DNA from: Terriglobia bacterium
GTDB lineage: Bacteria; Acidobacteriota; Terriglobia; Bryobacterales; Bryobacteraceae
Direction: 5' to 3'
Assembly: GCA_021324615.1 (NCBI GenBank)
Contig: JAJPIT010000036.1
Location: 1-39,348, forward strand
DNA length: 39,348 nucleotides
Under the pieces are notes generated by a model. That model saw only the letters and a program-made list of their open reading frames with translations. It did not search any database and was not told the DNA's origin. This document shows, piece after piece, positions 17,141 to 30,473 of this stretch (position 1 is its first letter; the number at the start of each line of letters is the position of its first letter). A program made the translations under genes and the position numbers.

Positions 17141-18482
17141 CGCCGCACAGCAGCAGAAACACGCACAGCGGCGCGCAGGCCAGCGCCCAGATGTTGTAGC
17201 GAAAATCGCCGGACATTCCGAACACGAAAATCGACAGAAAATACAACCACATACTCGCCGTAAGCCACCGTACGATCCAGGCGTAGCGGAACCGCCAGAA
17301 AAAGGAGACCACCGCCGCCAGCGTCACGATGACGTAATAGGCCCAAGCGGAGTACCAGGGCGTGGCGAAAGCCGCATACTCCGTGATTCGATTCACCATC
17401 GCGTTCAGACGGGAGCGATGGAAGGTCAAACCGAATGGATTCAGATCGATTCCGTTGATGTAGGGATACCAAGGCTGGCCGGTCCGCAGAACCAGCAGGC
17501 GGCTGGCGATCAGGAGACGGTGATGAAGGTAGGAGCCGAAATGATCGACTACGGTGGTGAACCAATAGAAGGGAAGATCGCGCGCCTCGGCGTCGGTCAG
17601 CGTATAGGAAAGGGCCTTGTCCGAAGGGTTCTCCACTCCGAGAATCTTGCGGGAAGAGGGCACAAAGAGAGAATTGGCGTGCAAGGGGGAATACATGTGT
17701 TTGAGATCACTGACGGTCAGGCCATCGCGGTTTACGTAGGGCGGCAGATAGTTTGCGTTCTGAAACACCGAAATCCCGGCGAGATCGTGGATCATGGCGG
17801 CGCTCCAAAGCCTGGCGTCCTGAATCTTGTAGTTGTTGAGCAGATGAAGCGGCAGCAACAGGGCGGCGAGAACCCCTATGCCCAAACCGGCGTAGTAGGC
17901 CGGAAGCAGGCCGTTGTTGCGGATCTTGGGCGGCGGCGTATGAAAACGCGAAAGGCAGTACAGCATGATGGCGATCATCGCGGGCGCGAGTATGACTGCG
18001 TTTTGCCGGTAGCCGCAGGCAAAGAACAAGCCGGTCGCCGCGGCGGCGAGCGGCCACACGCGGCGCAGACGCCAGGCGGAAAGCGACGCCGCCACGGTGG
18101 CCAGCAAAAAACCCTCCATCCCAACGTCCTTCCACAACGTTCCGAGCATCGCAAAATTGGGGATCGACAGCCCACTGGCGACGAACAGACAACGCAACAG
18201 ACGGTTGGCAGTGGCGCTGGCCGCCAGCACTGCCAGAGAAAGCCAATAGACGAGATTTTGAAAAATCAGCATTCCGCCGGGGCCGGGAAGAACGTGGTCG
18301 CAAACGCGCCACACGTAGCTCATCAGCGGCGAATAGACGTTGCTGGTGACTCCAGTGCGGGCTTGGCTAAGCATCGCCACCGAATCCGGCGACATGTATC
18401 CCGGATAGTAGACCGCGACCGTGAAAATCAGGCAAGCGGCGGCAAGCAGCAACTCCGGGCGGGGCACTGCGCGAACCGTCAT
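17070..18482 (-). CDS. Multi-spanning membrane protein, GT-C-like
   Basis: A 470-residue integral membrane protein with about ten predicted helices: one at 11-28, a group between about 68 and 230, and a C-terminal set between about 385 and 455. A long soluble loop (about 230-380) lies between them. The first loop carries YPGYMSPDSV, an acidic residue just after helix 1 as in many GT-C glycosyltransferases that use lipid-phosphate sugars. I recognise no specific family. It is convergent with the SDR gene, overlapping its end by 71 bp, and divergent from the 18751 gene. A role in transferring or polymerising sugars at the outer face of the membrane is inferred from topology and context. Confidence 0.75.
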   Translation of the reverse strand: MTVRAVPRPELLLAAACLIFTVAVYYPGYMSPDSVAMLSQARTGVTSNVYSPLMSYVWRVCDHVLPGPGGMLIFQNLVYWLSLAVLAASATANRLLRCLFVASGLSIPNFAMLGTLWKDVGMEGFLLATVAASLSAWRLRRVWPLAAAATGLFFACGYRQNAVILAPAMIAIMLYCLSRFHTPPPKIRNNGLLPAYYAGLGIGVLAALLLPLHLLNNYKIQDARLWSAAMIHDLAGISVFQNANYLPPYVNRDGLTVSDLKHMYSPLHANSLFVPSSRKILGVENPSDKALSYTLTDAEARDLPFYWFTTVVDHFGSYLHHRLLIASRLLVLRTGQPWYPYINGIDLNPFGLTFHRSRLNAMVNRITEYAAFATPWYSAWAYYVIVTLAAVVSFFWRFRYAWIVRWLTASMWLYFLSIFVFGMSGDFRYNIWALACAPLCVFLLLCGARPDAASKDATPPSAGSPHPARP

Positions 18483-18677
18483 GGATTCTCAATATCGAGC
18501 GGCGGATGCCATAAAACCGGATTGCGGGAGGCGGGCGCATTCCCGTCAGGCGCCAGTCGGCTCCGCCGGCCGCCAAGCCGCTCCCTTCGGCATCGCCGTT
18601 CCGGGGAAGGACCACCGAGGTTTACCAACATCACGGAAGATCATAACAGAAACCGCGCCGCGGACGATTCCCGGGGA

Positions 18678-18693
18678 ATTTCTTAAAAGAAAT
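18678..18693. repeat. Inverted repeat in divergent intergenic region
   Basis: ATTTCTT-AA-AAGAAAT, a perfect 7-bp inverted repeat in an otherwise GC-rich gap (18483-18750) between two divergent genes. It could be an operator for the 18751 gene, whose start is about 57 bp downstream. No convincing -35/-10 pair was found, and the gap shows no gene. Confidence 0.3.
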
Positions 18694-18750
18694 CTGCGTA
18701 TTTCTGTGCAATTCCATAGTAGGATAGCAAGAGGACGGCCCTGAATTCAG

Positions 18751-21336
18751 TTGAGATCCGATTCCTATCGCGTATTTTTCTGGCTCGGCTCGTCAGATCC
18801 CGGGAGCGGCCTTTCAGCCGTTCGCGAAATTTTCGAGCACACCGAGCGAAAATCCGATTTTTTCGCCGTGGGATCGAATGCGGCGCTGCTGCGCTTGCGC
18901 GATCACGCGCCTGAACTGGGGATCCATCCGCTGGAGGTTCCGCCGGACACCACGCGGGCGGCGGCTTTGGCTCTGCTTTTGCGCGATTTTTGTGATCAGG
19001 ATTTTGCGTTCGCCAGCGCCGGACTTGCCCTGCCCCCAGCCTGGGATTTGCGGCTCGCCTGGACGGCGCAGCGGTTCCCCGGAGTGGCGACCGTTTCGCC
19101 GCTGTTTTCAAGCCACTTCCGGACCGCCAAGGCGGCGATGGAGGCCGCGCCCGGCGATGAGCTCGATCGCCTGTTTTATCGTCATAGCCAATTCCCTCTG
19201 ATCGAGACGGAGACCGTTCAGGATCTCTGCATTTTCGTTCGCGGCAAGGCGGTCCGGTCCGCGCCGGAACCGGTGCGTGAAGCCACGCCAGCCAAGCGCC
19301 TTGGCCTGTTAGTTTCGCATTGGAAACGACTGCGCTATTCCCACCTGATCGCCGATCATCTTTATGCGGTCGGAACCGGGCCGGAGATAAAGCTGATGCA
19401 GGCAGATGCCGCGGCAGCGCTGGAGGCCTTGGGACGGCGCGTTCTGGAGGCGGCCGGCAGGAGATCGCCGGAACCGGCGGTGAGCCAATTCCTGCGCCCG
19501 CGCGTTTTGCACGTGGTGCACAGTTGGGGCGGCGGGCTGGAGCGCTGGGTTCGCGAATATTGCCGGAGCGACTGCTGCCAGGACAATCTCGTGCTGCGGT
19601 CCAGCGGCGACAGGGGGGCCTTCGGATCGCGCCTTGTCCTTTACAAGAATCCGGACGCTGCCGAGCCCATTGAGGAATGGCCGCTGGCGCCGGCCATCAA
19701 GAGCACCGAAGTTTTCCACGGAGGATATCGCGCCGCCCTGGCGAAAATTATTGATCATTACGGGGTGGAGGCGATTGTCATCTCCTCCTTGATCGGACAC
19801 TCGCTGGACGCGCTGCGCTCGGGTCTTCCCGTAGTGATCGTCTGCCATGATTATTATCCGTTCTGTCCGGCGCTGAACATCACGTTTTCCGGCGTGTGCC
19901 GGAGTTGCGGTCCGGGCGAGCTGGCCGCGTGCACCGCCGGCAATCCGCATCATCGTTTCTTCCGCAACACGCCGCCAGAGCAGTGGTTGGAACTGCGGGA
20001 AGCCTTCCTCCGCGAAATCTCTCAAGGCCGGGTTGTGCTGGCCGCGCCCTCGGTTTCGGTGCGCGACCACTACCAGCGGCTGGCGCCGGAAATGGCCCAG
20101 CAGTGCCGCGTGATTCCGCACGGCACGCGCCCGCTTCCCGGCGCTCCGCTGACCCTGAAGCCGGACGAGAGAGACGCCGACGCGCGGCTGCGATTGGTCG
20201 TGCTGGGCAGTTTGGACCGGAACAAGGGCCGTTCTCTCATCGAGTCCATCTGGAGAGAACTGCTTCAGTTCGCCGATGTGCTGTTGGCCGGCTGTGGTCC
20301 CTCCGGCCGGGATTTCGCGGGGCCGCCCGCAGTCACATGCATTCCGGAATACTGTTGGGAGACGCTGGCGCCGCTTCTGGCCAGCTTCGAACCGGATCTA
20401 GCGTTGTTGCCGGCGGTGGTCCCGGAGACGTTCAGCTTAACCTTGCAGGAGCTGTTCGAGCTGGGCATTCCAACGCTGGCAAGCGACCTCGGCAGCTTCC
20501 ATGACCGTATTGAAGACGGAGTGAATGGATTTCTGTGCCCGCCGGAGCCGCAGGCAATGCTGGCGCGTCTCCGGCAGCTTGCTGCGGATCGCCCGGCGCT
20601 CGCCCGCGTCCACCAGCGGTTGCGCCAGACCCCCGTGCGCCGCCTCTCCGAGATGCTGGTCGATTACCGGGATCTTCTGGGGATCTGCTCGCCGTCGCCG
20701 AAGGCGTATTTTTGCCGCGACTCGCGGTTTCCTTCGGACCCGATCGCGGCCGGCTTTAGTGAATTGCGTTGGGATTGCGGGTCGGCGCGGTCCGCCGCCT
20801 TCCGGCCCTCAACCGTACGGCAGCCGGTCGAGTTGAGCTGGCCGGCGCAAACCGGCTATCTGACCTATCTCGATCTGTATCCGACGGGGGCAGCCGGCCG
20901 GCTGCGGCTCTTCGCTCTGCGCCTGTTCGATCATACCGGAAAATCCGTCTGGGAATGGGACGGCAGCGCGGCGGCGTTCCCGGCGTCGGCCGGAGCGGCG
21001 ATGGAGGAACCCGGCTGCGCGGTGCTCCAGGGTGGGGCCAGCCCACTGCGTCTGCCGGTGACGTTTGGACAACTGGAGCGTTTGCGGCTCGGCGGGCGTC
21101 TTGAACTGGAGATCGAGTGGCCTGCGGCGGCCGCCGGGCCATCGGCGCCGCGAAGCAGCAGCGGCCCGGAGCTGAAATCGCCGGTTTCGCGCGAGCAGCT
21201 CGCACTCGAGCTGGAACACGCGCGGACCCGTATCGCCGATCTGGAGGGATCGCTGTCATGGCGTTTGTCGCGGCCACTGCGGACGTTGGGCGCGGCCTAC
21301 CTAAAAGCGCGAAAGTCGTTCCGCAAGCCAGATTGA
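18751..21336 (+). CDS. Large GT4 glycosyltransferase with C-terminal coiled coil
   Basis: An 861-residue protein. Residues 1-170 are a poorly conserved domain that may be a decayed GT2-like module. Residues about 250-640 are a GT-B fold glycosyltransferase of family GT4, with the E-x7-E site at Glu559/Glu567 (PETFSLTLQELFELG) and a Cys cluster (CHDYYPFC, then CRSC, Cys394) seen in some members. Residues 650-795 form a beta-rich domain of unknown role. A short coiled coil (about 815-835) leads into SLSWRLSRPLR, the same motif that ends the coil in the 2322-5822 protein. No signal peptide. The start is a TTG, the first start codon after an in-frame TGA, with no close Shine-Dalgarno. It probably acts on the same surface glycan; donor and acceptor are unknown. 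Confidence 0.82.
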   Translation: MRSDSYRVFFWLGSSDPGSGLSAVREIFEHTERKSDFFAVGSNAALLRLRDHAPELGIHPLEVPPDTTRAAALALLLRDFCDQDFAFASAGLALPPAWDLRLAWTAQRFPGVATVSPLFSSHFRTAKAAMEAAPGDELDRLFYRHSQFPLIETETVQDLCIFVRGKAVRSAPEPVREATPAKRLGLLVSHWKRLRYSHLIADHLYAVGTGPEIKLMQADAAAALEALGRRVLEAAGRRSPEPAVSQFLRPRVLHVVHSWGGGLERWVREYCRSDCCQDNLVLRSSGDRGAFGSRLVLYKNPDAAEPIEEWPLAPAIKSTEVFHGGYRAALAKIIDHYGVEAIVISSLIGHSLDALRSGLPVVIVCHDYYPFCPALNITFSGVCRSCGPGELAACTAGNPHHRFFRNTPPEQWLELREAFLREISQGRVVLAAPSVSVRDHYQRLAPEMAQQCRVIPHGTRPLPGAPLTLKPDERDADARLRLVVLGSLDRNKGRSLIESIWRELLQFADVLLAGCGPSGRDFAGPPAVTCIPEYCWETLAPLLASFEPDLALLPAVVPETFSLTLQELFELGIPTLASDLGSFHDRIEDGVNGFLCPPEPQAMLARLRQLAADRPALARVHQRLRQTPVRRLSEMLVDYRDLLGICSPSPKAYFCRDSRFPSDPIAAGFSELRWDCGSARSAAFRPSTVRQPVELSWPAQTGYLTYLDLYPTGAAGRLRLFALRLFDHTGKSVWEWDGSAAAFPASAGAAMEEPGCAVLQGGASPLRLPVTFGQLERLRLGGRLELEIEWPAAAAGPSAPRSSSGPELKSPVSREQLALELEHARTRIADLEGSLSWRLSRPLRTLGAAYLKARKSFRKPD

Positions 21337-21387
21337 CGCCCTTTAGCGGGATCTTCCTACCCCATCTAAAGATCGGCGGCGTAAAAT

Positions 21388-21429
21388 CCTAAGGCCGATT
21401 GGCGCAAATCATGCCGATATCACCTTAGG
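21388..21429. repeat. Inverted repeat ending at the SBBP gene start codon
   Basis: CCTAAGG (21388-21394) and CCTTAGG (21423-21429) are exact reverse complements, and the second arm ends one base before the ATG at 21430. The loop holds a smaller TTGGC/GCCGA pairing. A TAAAAT just upstream (21382-21387) could be a -10. In RNA the stem would hide the only AGG next to the start codon. Confidence 0.35.
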
Positions 21430-24276
21430 ATGAGGATCCCTTACTTCTTTATTTCTTTCCTATGTTCGGTGGCCGTTGCTGCCGCGGGCGGTCCGGTGGC
21501 TGCGAACTTGGCAGTGCCCGTCGCGTATGAGCTGAATCGCGGGCAGGCGGACTCCAGCGCCGCATTTCTGGTGCACGCTCCGCAGTATCAGCTCGCGATC
21601 CATAGCGACGGTTCCGCGCTCTATCATTTTTCGAAGCACGGCGACTTCATCGGAATGGAACTGCGCTCGGCCAGCCCTCCGGTCTCGACCTCGGGCGAGG
21701 AACCTTTAAATATCATCACCAACGTGTACCGCGGAACGGACCGGTCCCGGTGGATTACCGGCATACCCTCCTTTGGACGCGTCCGGGTTGGCCAAATCTA
21801 TCGCGGGGTGGATCTGATCTGGACCAGCCGCGAGGGCCAGGTGGAGTACCAATTTCTGATCGGTCCCGGGGCTGATCCCAGCGGGATCGCTTGGCGGATC
21901 CGCGGAGCCCGCAGCATCTGGCTGGACACCTCTGGAGATCTGATCATGAACACCAGGGGGGATTCGCTGCGCTGCCGCCGGCCCTTTGCCTTTCAGGAGA
22001 TCGGCGGGCGGCGCCGCAGGGTGGCGGCGCGGTTTGAACTGAATCAGGACACGGTGCGCTTGCGCCTGGGCAAATACAATCACGGTTTGCCGCTGGTCGT
22101 CGATCCGGTGATCAGCTATTCCCAAATCCTCGGCGGTTCGGGCTACGACGCCGGCTACGCGGTTGCCGTCGACAGCTCTAATAACGTATACGTGACCGGG
22201 ATCACGGCCTCCAATGATTTTCCGGATGCGCCTTACGGCCGTCAAAATCAGGATGTGTTTGTGAGCAAGTTTTCGGCGAAAGGCGCGCTCCAGTTCACGA
22301 CGATTCTGGCGAGCGCCGGCAACGACACCGGTTCGGCGATCGCCGTCGATTCCAGCGGGAACATTTATGTCGGCGGCAGTGCGGGAGGCACCGGCTTCCC
22401 AGCCACCTCCGGCGCGCTAAAGACCAGCAGCAACGGCCTGCCCGACGGGTTTGTGGCCAAGCTAAGCAATAGCGGCAGTCTCCTGTACTGTACGCTGCTC
22501 GGCGGATCCGGAGCGGACGCCGTAACCGGAATCGCCGTGGATGGGTCCGGCGCCGCCTATGTGAGCGGAAATACGGCTTCGAGCGATTTCCCGGTTACCG
22601 CCGGTTCCCCGCAGACGGTTCTTCGCGGCGGCTACGACGGATTCGTCAGCAAGTTAAACGCCACCGGATCCGCCCTGGTCTACTCCACCTTGGTCGGAGG
22701 GACCCAGCAGGACCTGGCGCAGTCGATCGCGGTCAATTCGGCCGGCATCGCCTGCTTTGCCGGATCGAGCAACTCGCTGGATCTGGCGGCGGTGAATGCG
22801 ATCCAATCCGCCAATAATGGAACAACCAGCGTCATGGCCGGCTGCCTGAACGCCTCCGGAACCGCGTGGAATTTTCTCACCTACCTGGGAGGATCGGGCA
22901 CAGATCAGGCGCAAGGAATTGCACTCGACGCGGCCGGCAACATTTACATGACGGGCTCCACCAGCTCGGTGGATTTCCCGGTGACCGCGGGAGCGTATCA
23001 AACGTCGCAGCTAGGCATGTACGATGCGTTCGTGGTGAAGTTGAATTCCTCCGGCCGCTCGATCGTTTATGCGACGTACCTGGGCGGTTCCGCTTCCGAG
23101 ACGGGCAACGCGATCGCCGTGGACCGCTATGGACGGGCCTGGGTCACGGGATTCACTAGTTCCTTCAACTTTCCGACGGCGAACCCCACGCAGAGTTCCA
23201 ATCAGGGAATGTTCGATGCCTTTGTCAGCGGCGTAAGCGCTGCGGGCAACTCACTGATTTTCTCAACCTATCTCGGCGGCTCCAGCGATGATCGCGGATT
23301 CGGCGTGGCTTTAAGCCGGGCGCCGGCGCACTCGGTATGGATCGCCGGCTTCACCGGTTCGCTGAATTTGCCGGTTACCGGGGGCAGCCAGCCTCCCCCC
23401 TACAACGCGTTCCTCACGCAGTACTCGTTTCCGGAGCAGATCGGCACCTACCATCCCACCACCTGGAGCCTGGATGCGAACGGCGATGGGATTCTCGATC
23501 CGGGGGATTTTCTTTATACCCTGGGCGTGATCGGAGCGACTCCGGTGTGGGGCGATTGGAACGGCGACGGGCGCACGAAAATCGGTTACTACTATCAAAG
23601 TGTCTGGTATCTGGACGCCAACGGCGACGGCATTTGGGATGCGGGCGACATCACCATCGCCTGGGGAACGCCCAACGGCACCCCCGTTACCGGCGATTGG
23701 AATGGCGATGGACGGACAAAGGTCGGGATCTTCGATCACGGGACGTGGTATCTCGATGTAAATGGCGACGGCGTTCTCGATGCCGGCGACCGCATCTTCG
23801 TCTGGGGTTGGTCAACGTCCATCCCGGTTATCGGCGACTGGAACGGCGACGGCAGATCCAAGGTCGGCATTGTCAACGCAGGAACCTGGTATCTGGACGT
23901 GATGGACACCGGCTTCTGGACCGCTGGAGACGAGGCGTTTGTCTGGGGCTCTCCCAACATGATTCCGGTGGTTGGCGACTGGAGCGGCGACGGCCGGACG
24001 AAGGCCGGCTGTTTCGATCCGAGCACCGGCAATTGGTATCTGGATGTAAACGGTACGGGAATCTGGGCTGCCGGCGATATGGCCTTCACTTTGGGCAATT
24101 CCACGGCGATTCCGGTCATCGGCGATTGGAATGGCGACGGCAGAAGCAAGGCCGGCGTGTTCATGAACGGCGTCTGGCGCCTGGATACAAATGGAACCGG
24201 CAACCTGCAAACCGGCGATAAAACCTTCAACTTCGGTCAGGCTGGCGATACGCCGATGGCCGGGTGGTGGCGTTAA
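21430..24276 (+). CDS. Secreted SBBP beta-propeller protein with C-terminal 47-residue repeats
   Basis: A 948-residue exported protein. A signal peptide covers about residues 1-25. Residues about 30-230 match the DUF7948-type domain that precedes propellers in many Acidobacteria (NRGQADSSAAFLVHAPQYQ). Residues about 230-650 are SBBP repeats of about 60 residues, each with a YLGGSG/A-V-D-x-x-GN-Y-V-G pattern. Residues about 670-948 are six units of 47 residues built on GDWNGDGRTK and YLDxNGDGxxDAGD, which look like Ca-binding VCBS/FG-GAP-type loops. No anchor or enzyme motif is visible, so it is probably an extracellular or surface binding protein. It stands alone between the glycan locus and clpX. 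Confidence 0.88.
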   Translation: MRIPYFFISFLCSVAVAAAGGPVAANLAVPVAYELNRGQADSSAAFLVHAPQYQLAIHSDGSALYHFSKHGDFIGMELRSASPPVSTSGEEPLNIITNVYRGTDRSRWITGIPSFGRVRVGQIYRGVDLIWTSREGQVEYQFLIGPGADPSGIAWRIRGARSIWLDTSGDLIMNTRGDSLRCRRPFAFQEIGGRRRRVAARFELNQDTVRLRLGKYNHGLPLVVDPVISYSQILGGSGYDAGYAVAVDSSNNVYVTGITASNDFPDAPYGRQNQDVFVSKFSAKGALQFTTILASAGNDTGSAIAVDSSGNIYVGGSAGGTGFPATSGALKTSSNGLPDGFVAKLSNSGSLLYCTLLGGSGADAVTGIAVDGSGAAYVSGNTASSDFPVTAGSPQTVLRGGYDGFVSKLNATGSALVYSTLVGGTQQDLAQSIAVNSAGIACFAGSSNSLDLAAVNAIQSANNGTTSVMAGCLNASGTAWNFLTYLGGSGTDQAQGIALDAAGNIYMTGSTSSVDFPVTAGAYQTSQLGMYDAFVVKLNSSGRSIVYATYLGGSASETGNAIAVDRYGRAWVTGFTSSFNFPTANPTQSSNQGMFDAFVSGVSAAGNSLIFSTYLGGSSDDRGFGVALSRAPAHSVWIAGFTGSLNLPVTGGSQPPPYNAFLTQYSFPEQIGTYHPTTWSLDANGDGILDPGDFLYTLGVIGATPVWGDWNGDGRTKIGYYYQSVWYLDANGDGIWDAGDITIAWGTPNGTPVTGDWNGDGRTKVGIFDHGTWYLDVNGDGVLDAGDRIFVWGWSTSIPVIGDWNGDGRSKVGIVNAGTWYLDVMDTGFWTAGDEAFVWGSPNMIPVVGDWSGDGRTKAGCFDPSTGNWYLDVNGTGIWAAGDMAFTLGNSTAIPVIGDWNGDGRSKAGVFMNGVWRLDTNGTGNLQTGDKTFNFGQAGDTPMAGWWR
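23551..24273 (+). repeat. 141-bp in-frame tandem repeats
   Basis: Within the SBBP gene, the GGCGAYTGG that opens each unit recurs at 23551, 23692, 23833, 23974 and 24121. The first three intervals are exactly 141 bp (47 codons); the fourth is 147 because of a two-codon insertion. A diverged half unit precedes the set and a shortened one ends it. The DNA is similar but not identical, so the expansion is not very recent. Confidence 0.85.
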
Positions 24277-24294
24277 CGCCGGGCGGGAAGTCGT

Positions 24295-24312
24295 AGGAGC
24301 TCCTGAGGGAGC
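24295..24312. other. Small hairpin after the SBBP gene
   Basis: AGGAGCTCCT (24295-24304) is a palindrome, and GCTCC/GGAGC (24299-24303 with 24308-24312) can form a competing 5-bp stem. No T-run follows, so it is a poor intrinsic terminator; it may end the SBBP transcript in a Rho-dependent way or be a fragment of a small repeat. Confidence 0.25.
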
Positions 24313-24341
24313 AGCCTATGTTCGTTTGGCGTGAAGTCGGG

Positions 24342-24347
24342 TATAAT
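24342..24347 (+). promoter_or_regulatory. -10 element of the clpX promoter
   Basis: A perfect TATAAT 50 nt before the GTG of clpX, giving a leader of about 43 nt. The hexamer at the expected -35 distance (TGTTCG, 17-nt spacer) is weak, so the promoter may need an activator or a different sigma factor. Confidence 0.45.
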
Positions 24348-24397
24348 CGGAGTGTCCGTAACATTAACTACAACTCTATGCCGACCAGGAGACTCCG

Positions 24398-25675
24398 GTG
24401 AAGCGAGCTGGCTCCGATGATTCCTTACGCTGTTCGTTTTGTGCTAAGAGCCAGGACGTCGTAGGCAAACTGATCTCCTCCCCCTCCGATTACCCGCGTG
24501 CTTATATTTGCGATGAATGCATCGCCGTATGCAACTCGATTCTTGAAGACGATCGTCACGAACAGCAGTACGGAACCCCGCACAAGCTTCCGAAACCACT
24601 GGAATTAAAAGAATATCTGGATCAGTACGTCATCGGCCAGGACGCCACCAAAAAGAAGCTCGCCGTAGCGGTTTACAACCATTACAAGCGGATTCAGATG
24701 AATAAGCAGCGGGCGGGCGAAGTGGAGCTGTCCAAATCGAACATCCTGCTGATCGGGCCGACCGGTACCGGTAAGACATTGTTGGCTCAGACTTTGGCCA
24801 GAATCCTCGATGTTCCGTTCGCCATTGTCGATGCCACGACGTTGACCGAGGCGGGCTATGTCGGCGAAGATGTGGAGAATATCATCCTGCGGCTGCTGCA
24901 AAATTCGGATTGGGACGTGCAGCGCTGCCAGCAGGGGATTATCTATATCGACGAAATCGATAAAATCGGGCGCAAGGACGAAAATCCCTCCATTACGCGG
25001 GATGTTTCGGGGGAAGGGGTCCAGCAGGCGCTGTTGAAGATCCTGGAAGGGACCATCGCCAACGTTCCGCCGCAGGGCGGCAGGAAGCATCCGCATCAGG
25101 AATTTACGCCGGTGGATACGACGAACATCCTGTTTATCTGCGGAGGCGCGTTCGTTGGCCTGGAAAAGACGATTTCCCGGCGGGTGGGCACGCGGACCAT
25201 CGGTTTTTCCAATCCCGAAGACGCGGCGCAGCAGGCCACGCGGCGGGCGGGCAGTTCCGGCCGGCGCGACGTCAGTCTGCTCGAACAGGTCCAGCCCGTC
25301 GATCTGATCAAGAGCGGATTTATCCCGGAATTCATCGGGCGCCTGCCGGTGGTCGCGGTTTTGGAGGATCTGAGCAAAGAGGCCCTGGTTCAAATCCTGA
25401 CCAAGCCCAAGAACGCGATCGTGCGGCAGTATCAGAAGCTGTTCGAGTTTGAAAATGTTAGACTGAAGTTTAGCGACGACGCGCTGGACGCCATTGCGCA
25501 GCTCGCCATGGAGCGCAAGGTGGGCGCGCGCGGCCTGCGAATGATCCTCGAAGATTTAATGCTGGATCTGATGTACTACCTGCCTTCCTATAAAAAGGTC
25601 CGCGAGTTTCTGGTCACCAAGGAGATGGTGATGACGCAGAAGATCAATATGGCCTTGCTGGAAAAAGCCGGGTAG
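24398..25675 (+). CDS. clpX: ClpX, ATPase subunit of ClpXP protease
   Basis: A 425-residue AAA+ unfoldase that feeds tagged proteins to ClpP. The N-terminal zinc-binding domain has Cys12, Cys15, Cys38 and Cys41. Walker A is GPTGTGKT (120-127), the pore loop GYVGED follows, Walker B is [10 protein letters not shown], and sensor 2 lies in KVGARGLR. The length is normal. The GTG start has AGGAG 5 nt upstream. The usual partners tig and clpP are not upstream; a secreted SBBP protein gene is there instead. The gene is followed by lon after 94 bp. Confidence 0.98.
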   Translation: MKRAGSDDSLRCSFCAKSQDVVGKLISSPSDYPRAYICDECIAVCNSILEDDRHEQQYGTPHKLPKPLELKEYLDQYVIGQDATKKKLAVAVYNHYKRIQMNKQRAGEVELSKSNILLIGPTGTGKTLLAQTLARILDVPFAIVDATTLTEAGYVGEDVENIILRLLQNSDWDVQRCQQGIIYIDEIDKIGRKDENPSITRDVSGEGVQQALLKILEGTIANVPPQGGRKHPHQEFTPVDTTNILFICGGAFVGLEKTISRRVGTRTIGFSNPEDAAQQATRRAGSSGRRDVSLLEQVQPVDLIKSGFIPEFIGRLPVVAVLEDLSKEALVQILTKPKNAIVRQYQKLFEFENVRLKFSDDALDAIAQLAMERKVGARGLRMILEDLMLDLMYYLPSYKKVREFLVTKEMVMTQKINMALLEKAG

Positions 25676-25681
25676 ACTGAA

Positions 25682-25710
25682 AGTGGCCAGTGGCCCGGTG
25701 GCCGGTGGCC
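25682..25710 (+). repeat. Heptamer repeat array between clpX and lon
   Basis: Four copies of RGTGGCC (AGTGGCC, AGTGGCC, then C, GGTGGCC, GGTGGCC) starting 7 bp after the clpX stop. The same unit recurs on the other side of lon at 28192-28220. Confidence 0.7.
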
Positions 25711-25769
25711 CGCGCAGATCCGCCGCGGTTTTGGCCGGCCACGAAATCACTAGGCACTGATCACGAGCA

Positions 25770-28191
<2,422 letters not shown>

Positions 28192-28193
<2 letters not shown>

Positions 28194-28220
28194 TGGGCCG
28201 GTGGCCGGGGGCCAGTGGTC
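28192..28220 (+). repeat. Heptamer repeat array between lon and engB
   Basis: AGTGGGCC, GGTGGCC, GGGGGCC, AGTGGTC: four degenerate copies of the unit seen at 25682-25710. The first copy shares two bases with the lon stop codon. Confidence 0.65.
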
Positions 28221-28762
28221 AGAACGGAAAACTGGCCGCCGGCCGCCGGACACGGACCGCCGATGGACAGCCGGTTTATAATAAGTGCAGCCAGTCCGGA
28301 ACAGTTTCCGCCGGAGAACGATCCGGAGGTTGCGTTCCTGGGCCGCAGCAATGTCGGCAAATCCAGCCTGCTGAACGCGCTGATGAACGCCGGCAAACTG
28401 GCGCACACCAGCTCGCGGCCGGGCTGTACGCAGTGGGTCAATTTCTACCAGGTGGACGGCGGTTTTCGGTTCGTCGATCTTCCAGGGTATGGGTTCGCAA
28501 GACTTCCCCGTGAAAAGACGTCGCATTGGAAGGCCCTTATCGAGCGCTACCTGCTCGAACGGAAGTCGCTGCGGCTGTGCGTCATCGTCCTGGACGCACG
28601 GCGGGGATGGATGGAAAAGGACATCGGGCTGCGAGACTGGCTCGAGGACCACGGCCGGCCCTATCTGGCCGTGGCAACCAAGGTGGATAAGTTGAAGTCT
28701 CAGAAAGAAAGGCAACAAAGCCTGAGGGCTCTGCGGGATGGATATTCCGGGGAGCTGCTCGA

Positions 28763-30415
<1,653 letters not shown>

Positions 30416-30431
30416 GGCTTGATCGGCGCCT

Positions 30432-30464
30432 GGCGCCCCGCCTCGCGCGCAGAGCCGGGGCGCC
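30432..30464. terminator. Hairpin between convergent rho and cpoB
   Basis: GGCGCCCCG and CGGGGCGCC form a perfect 9-bp stem with a 15-nt loop. No real T-run follows on either strand, so it may act with Rho or simply protect 3' ends. It sits in the 58-bp gap between the two convergent genes. Confidence 0.5.
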
Positions 30465-30473
30465 GGCGCGCCC

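Noticed and set aside
23551-24273. Regular repeats considered as a CRISPR array
   Set aside because: The repeats are 141 bp, in frame and coding, with no short identical repeats and spacers and no cas genes.
28277-28282. TATAAT as a promoter inside the start of engB
   Set aside because: It lies within codons of EngB and the next in-frame start would cut into the conserved N-terminus.
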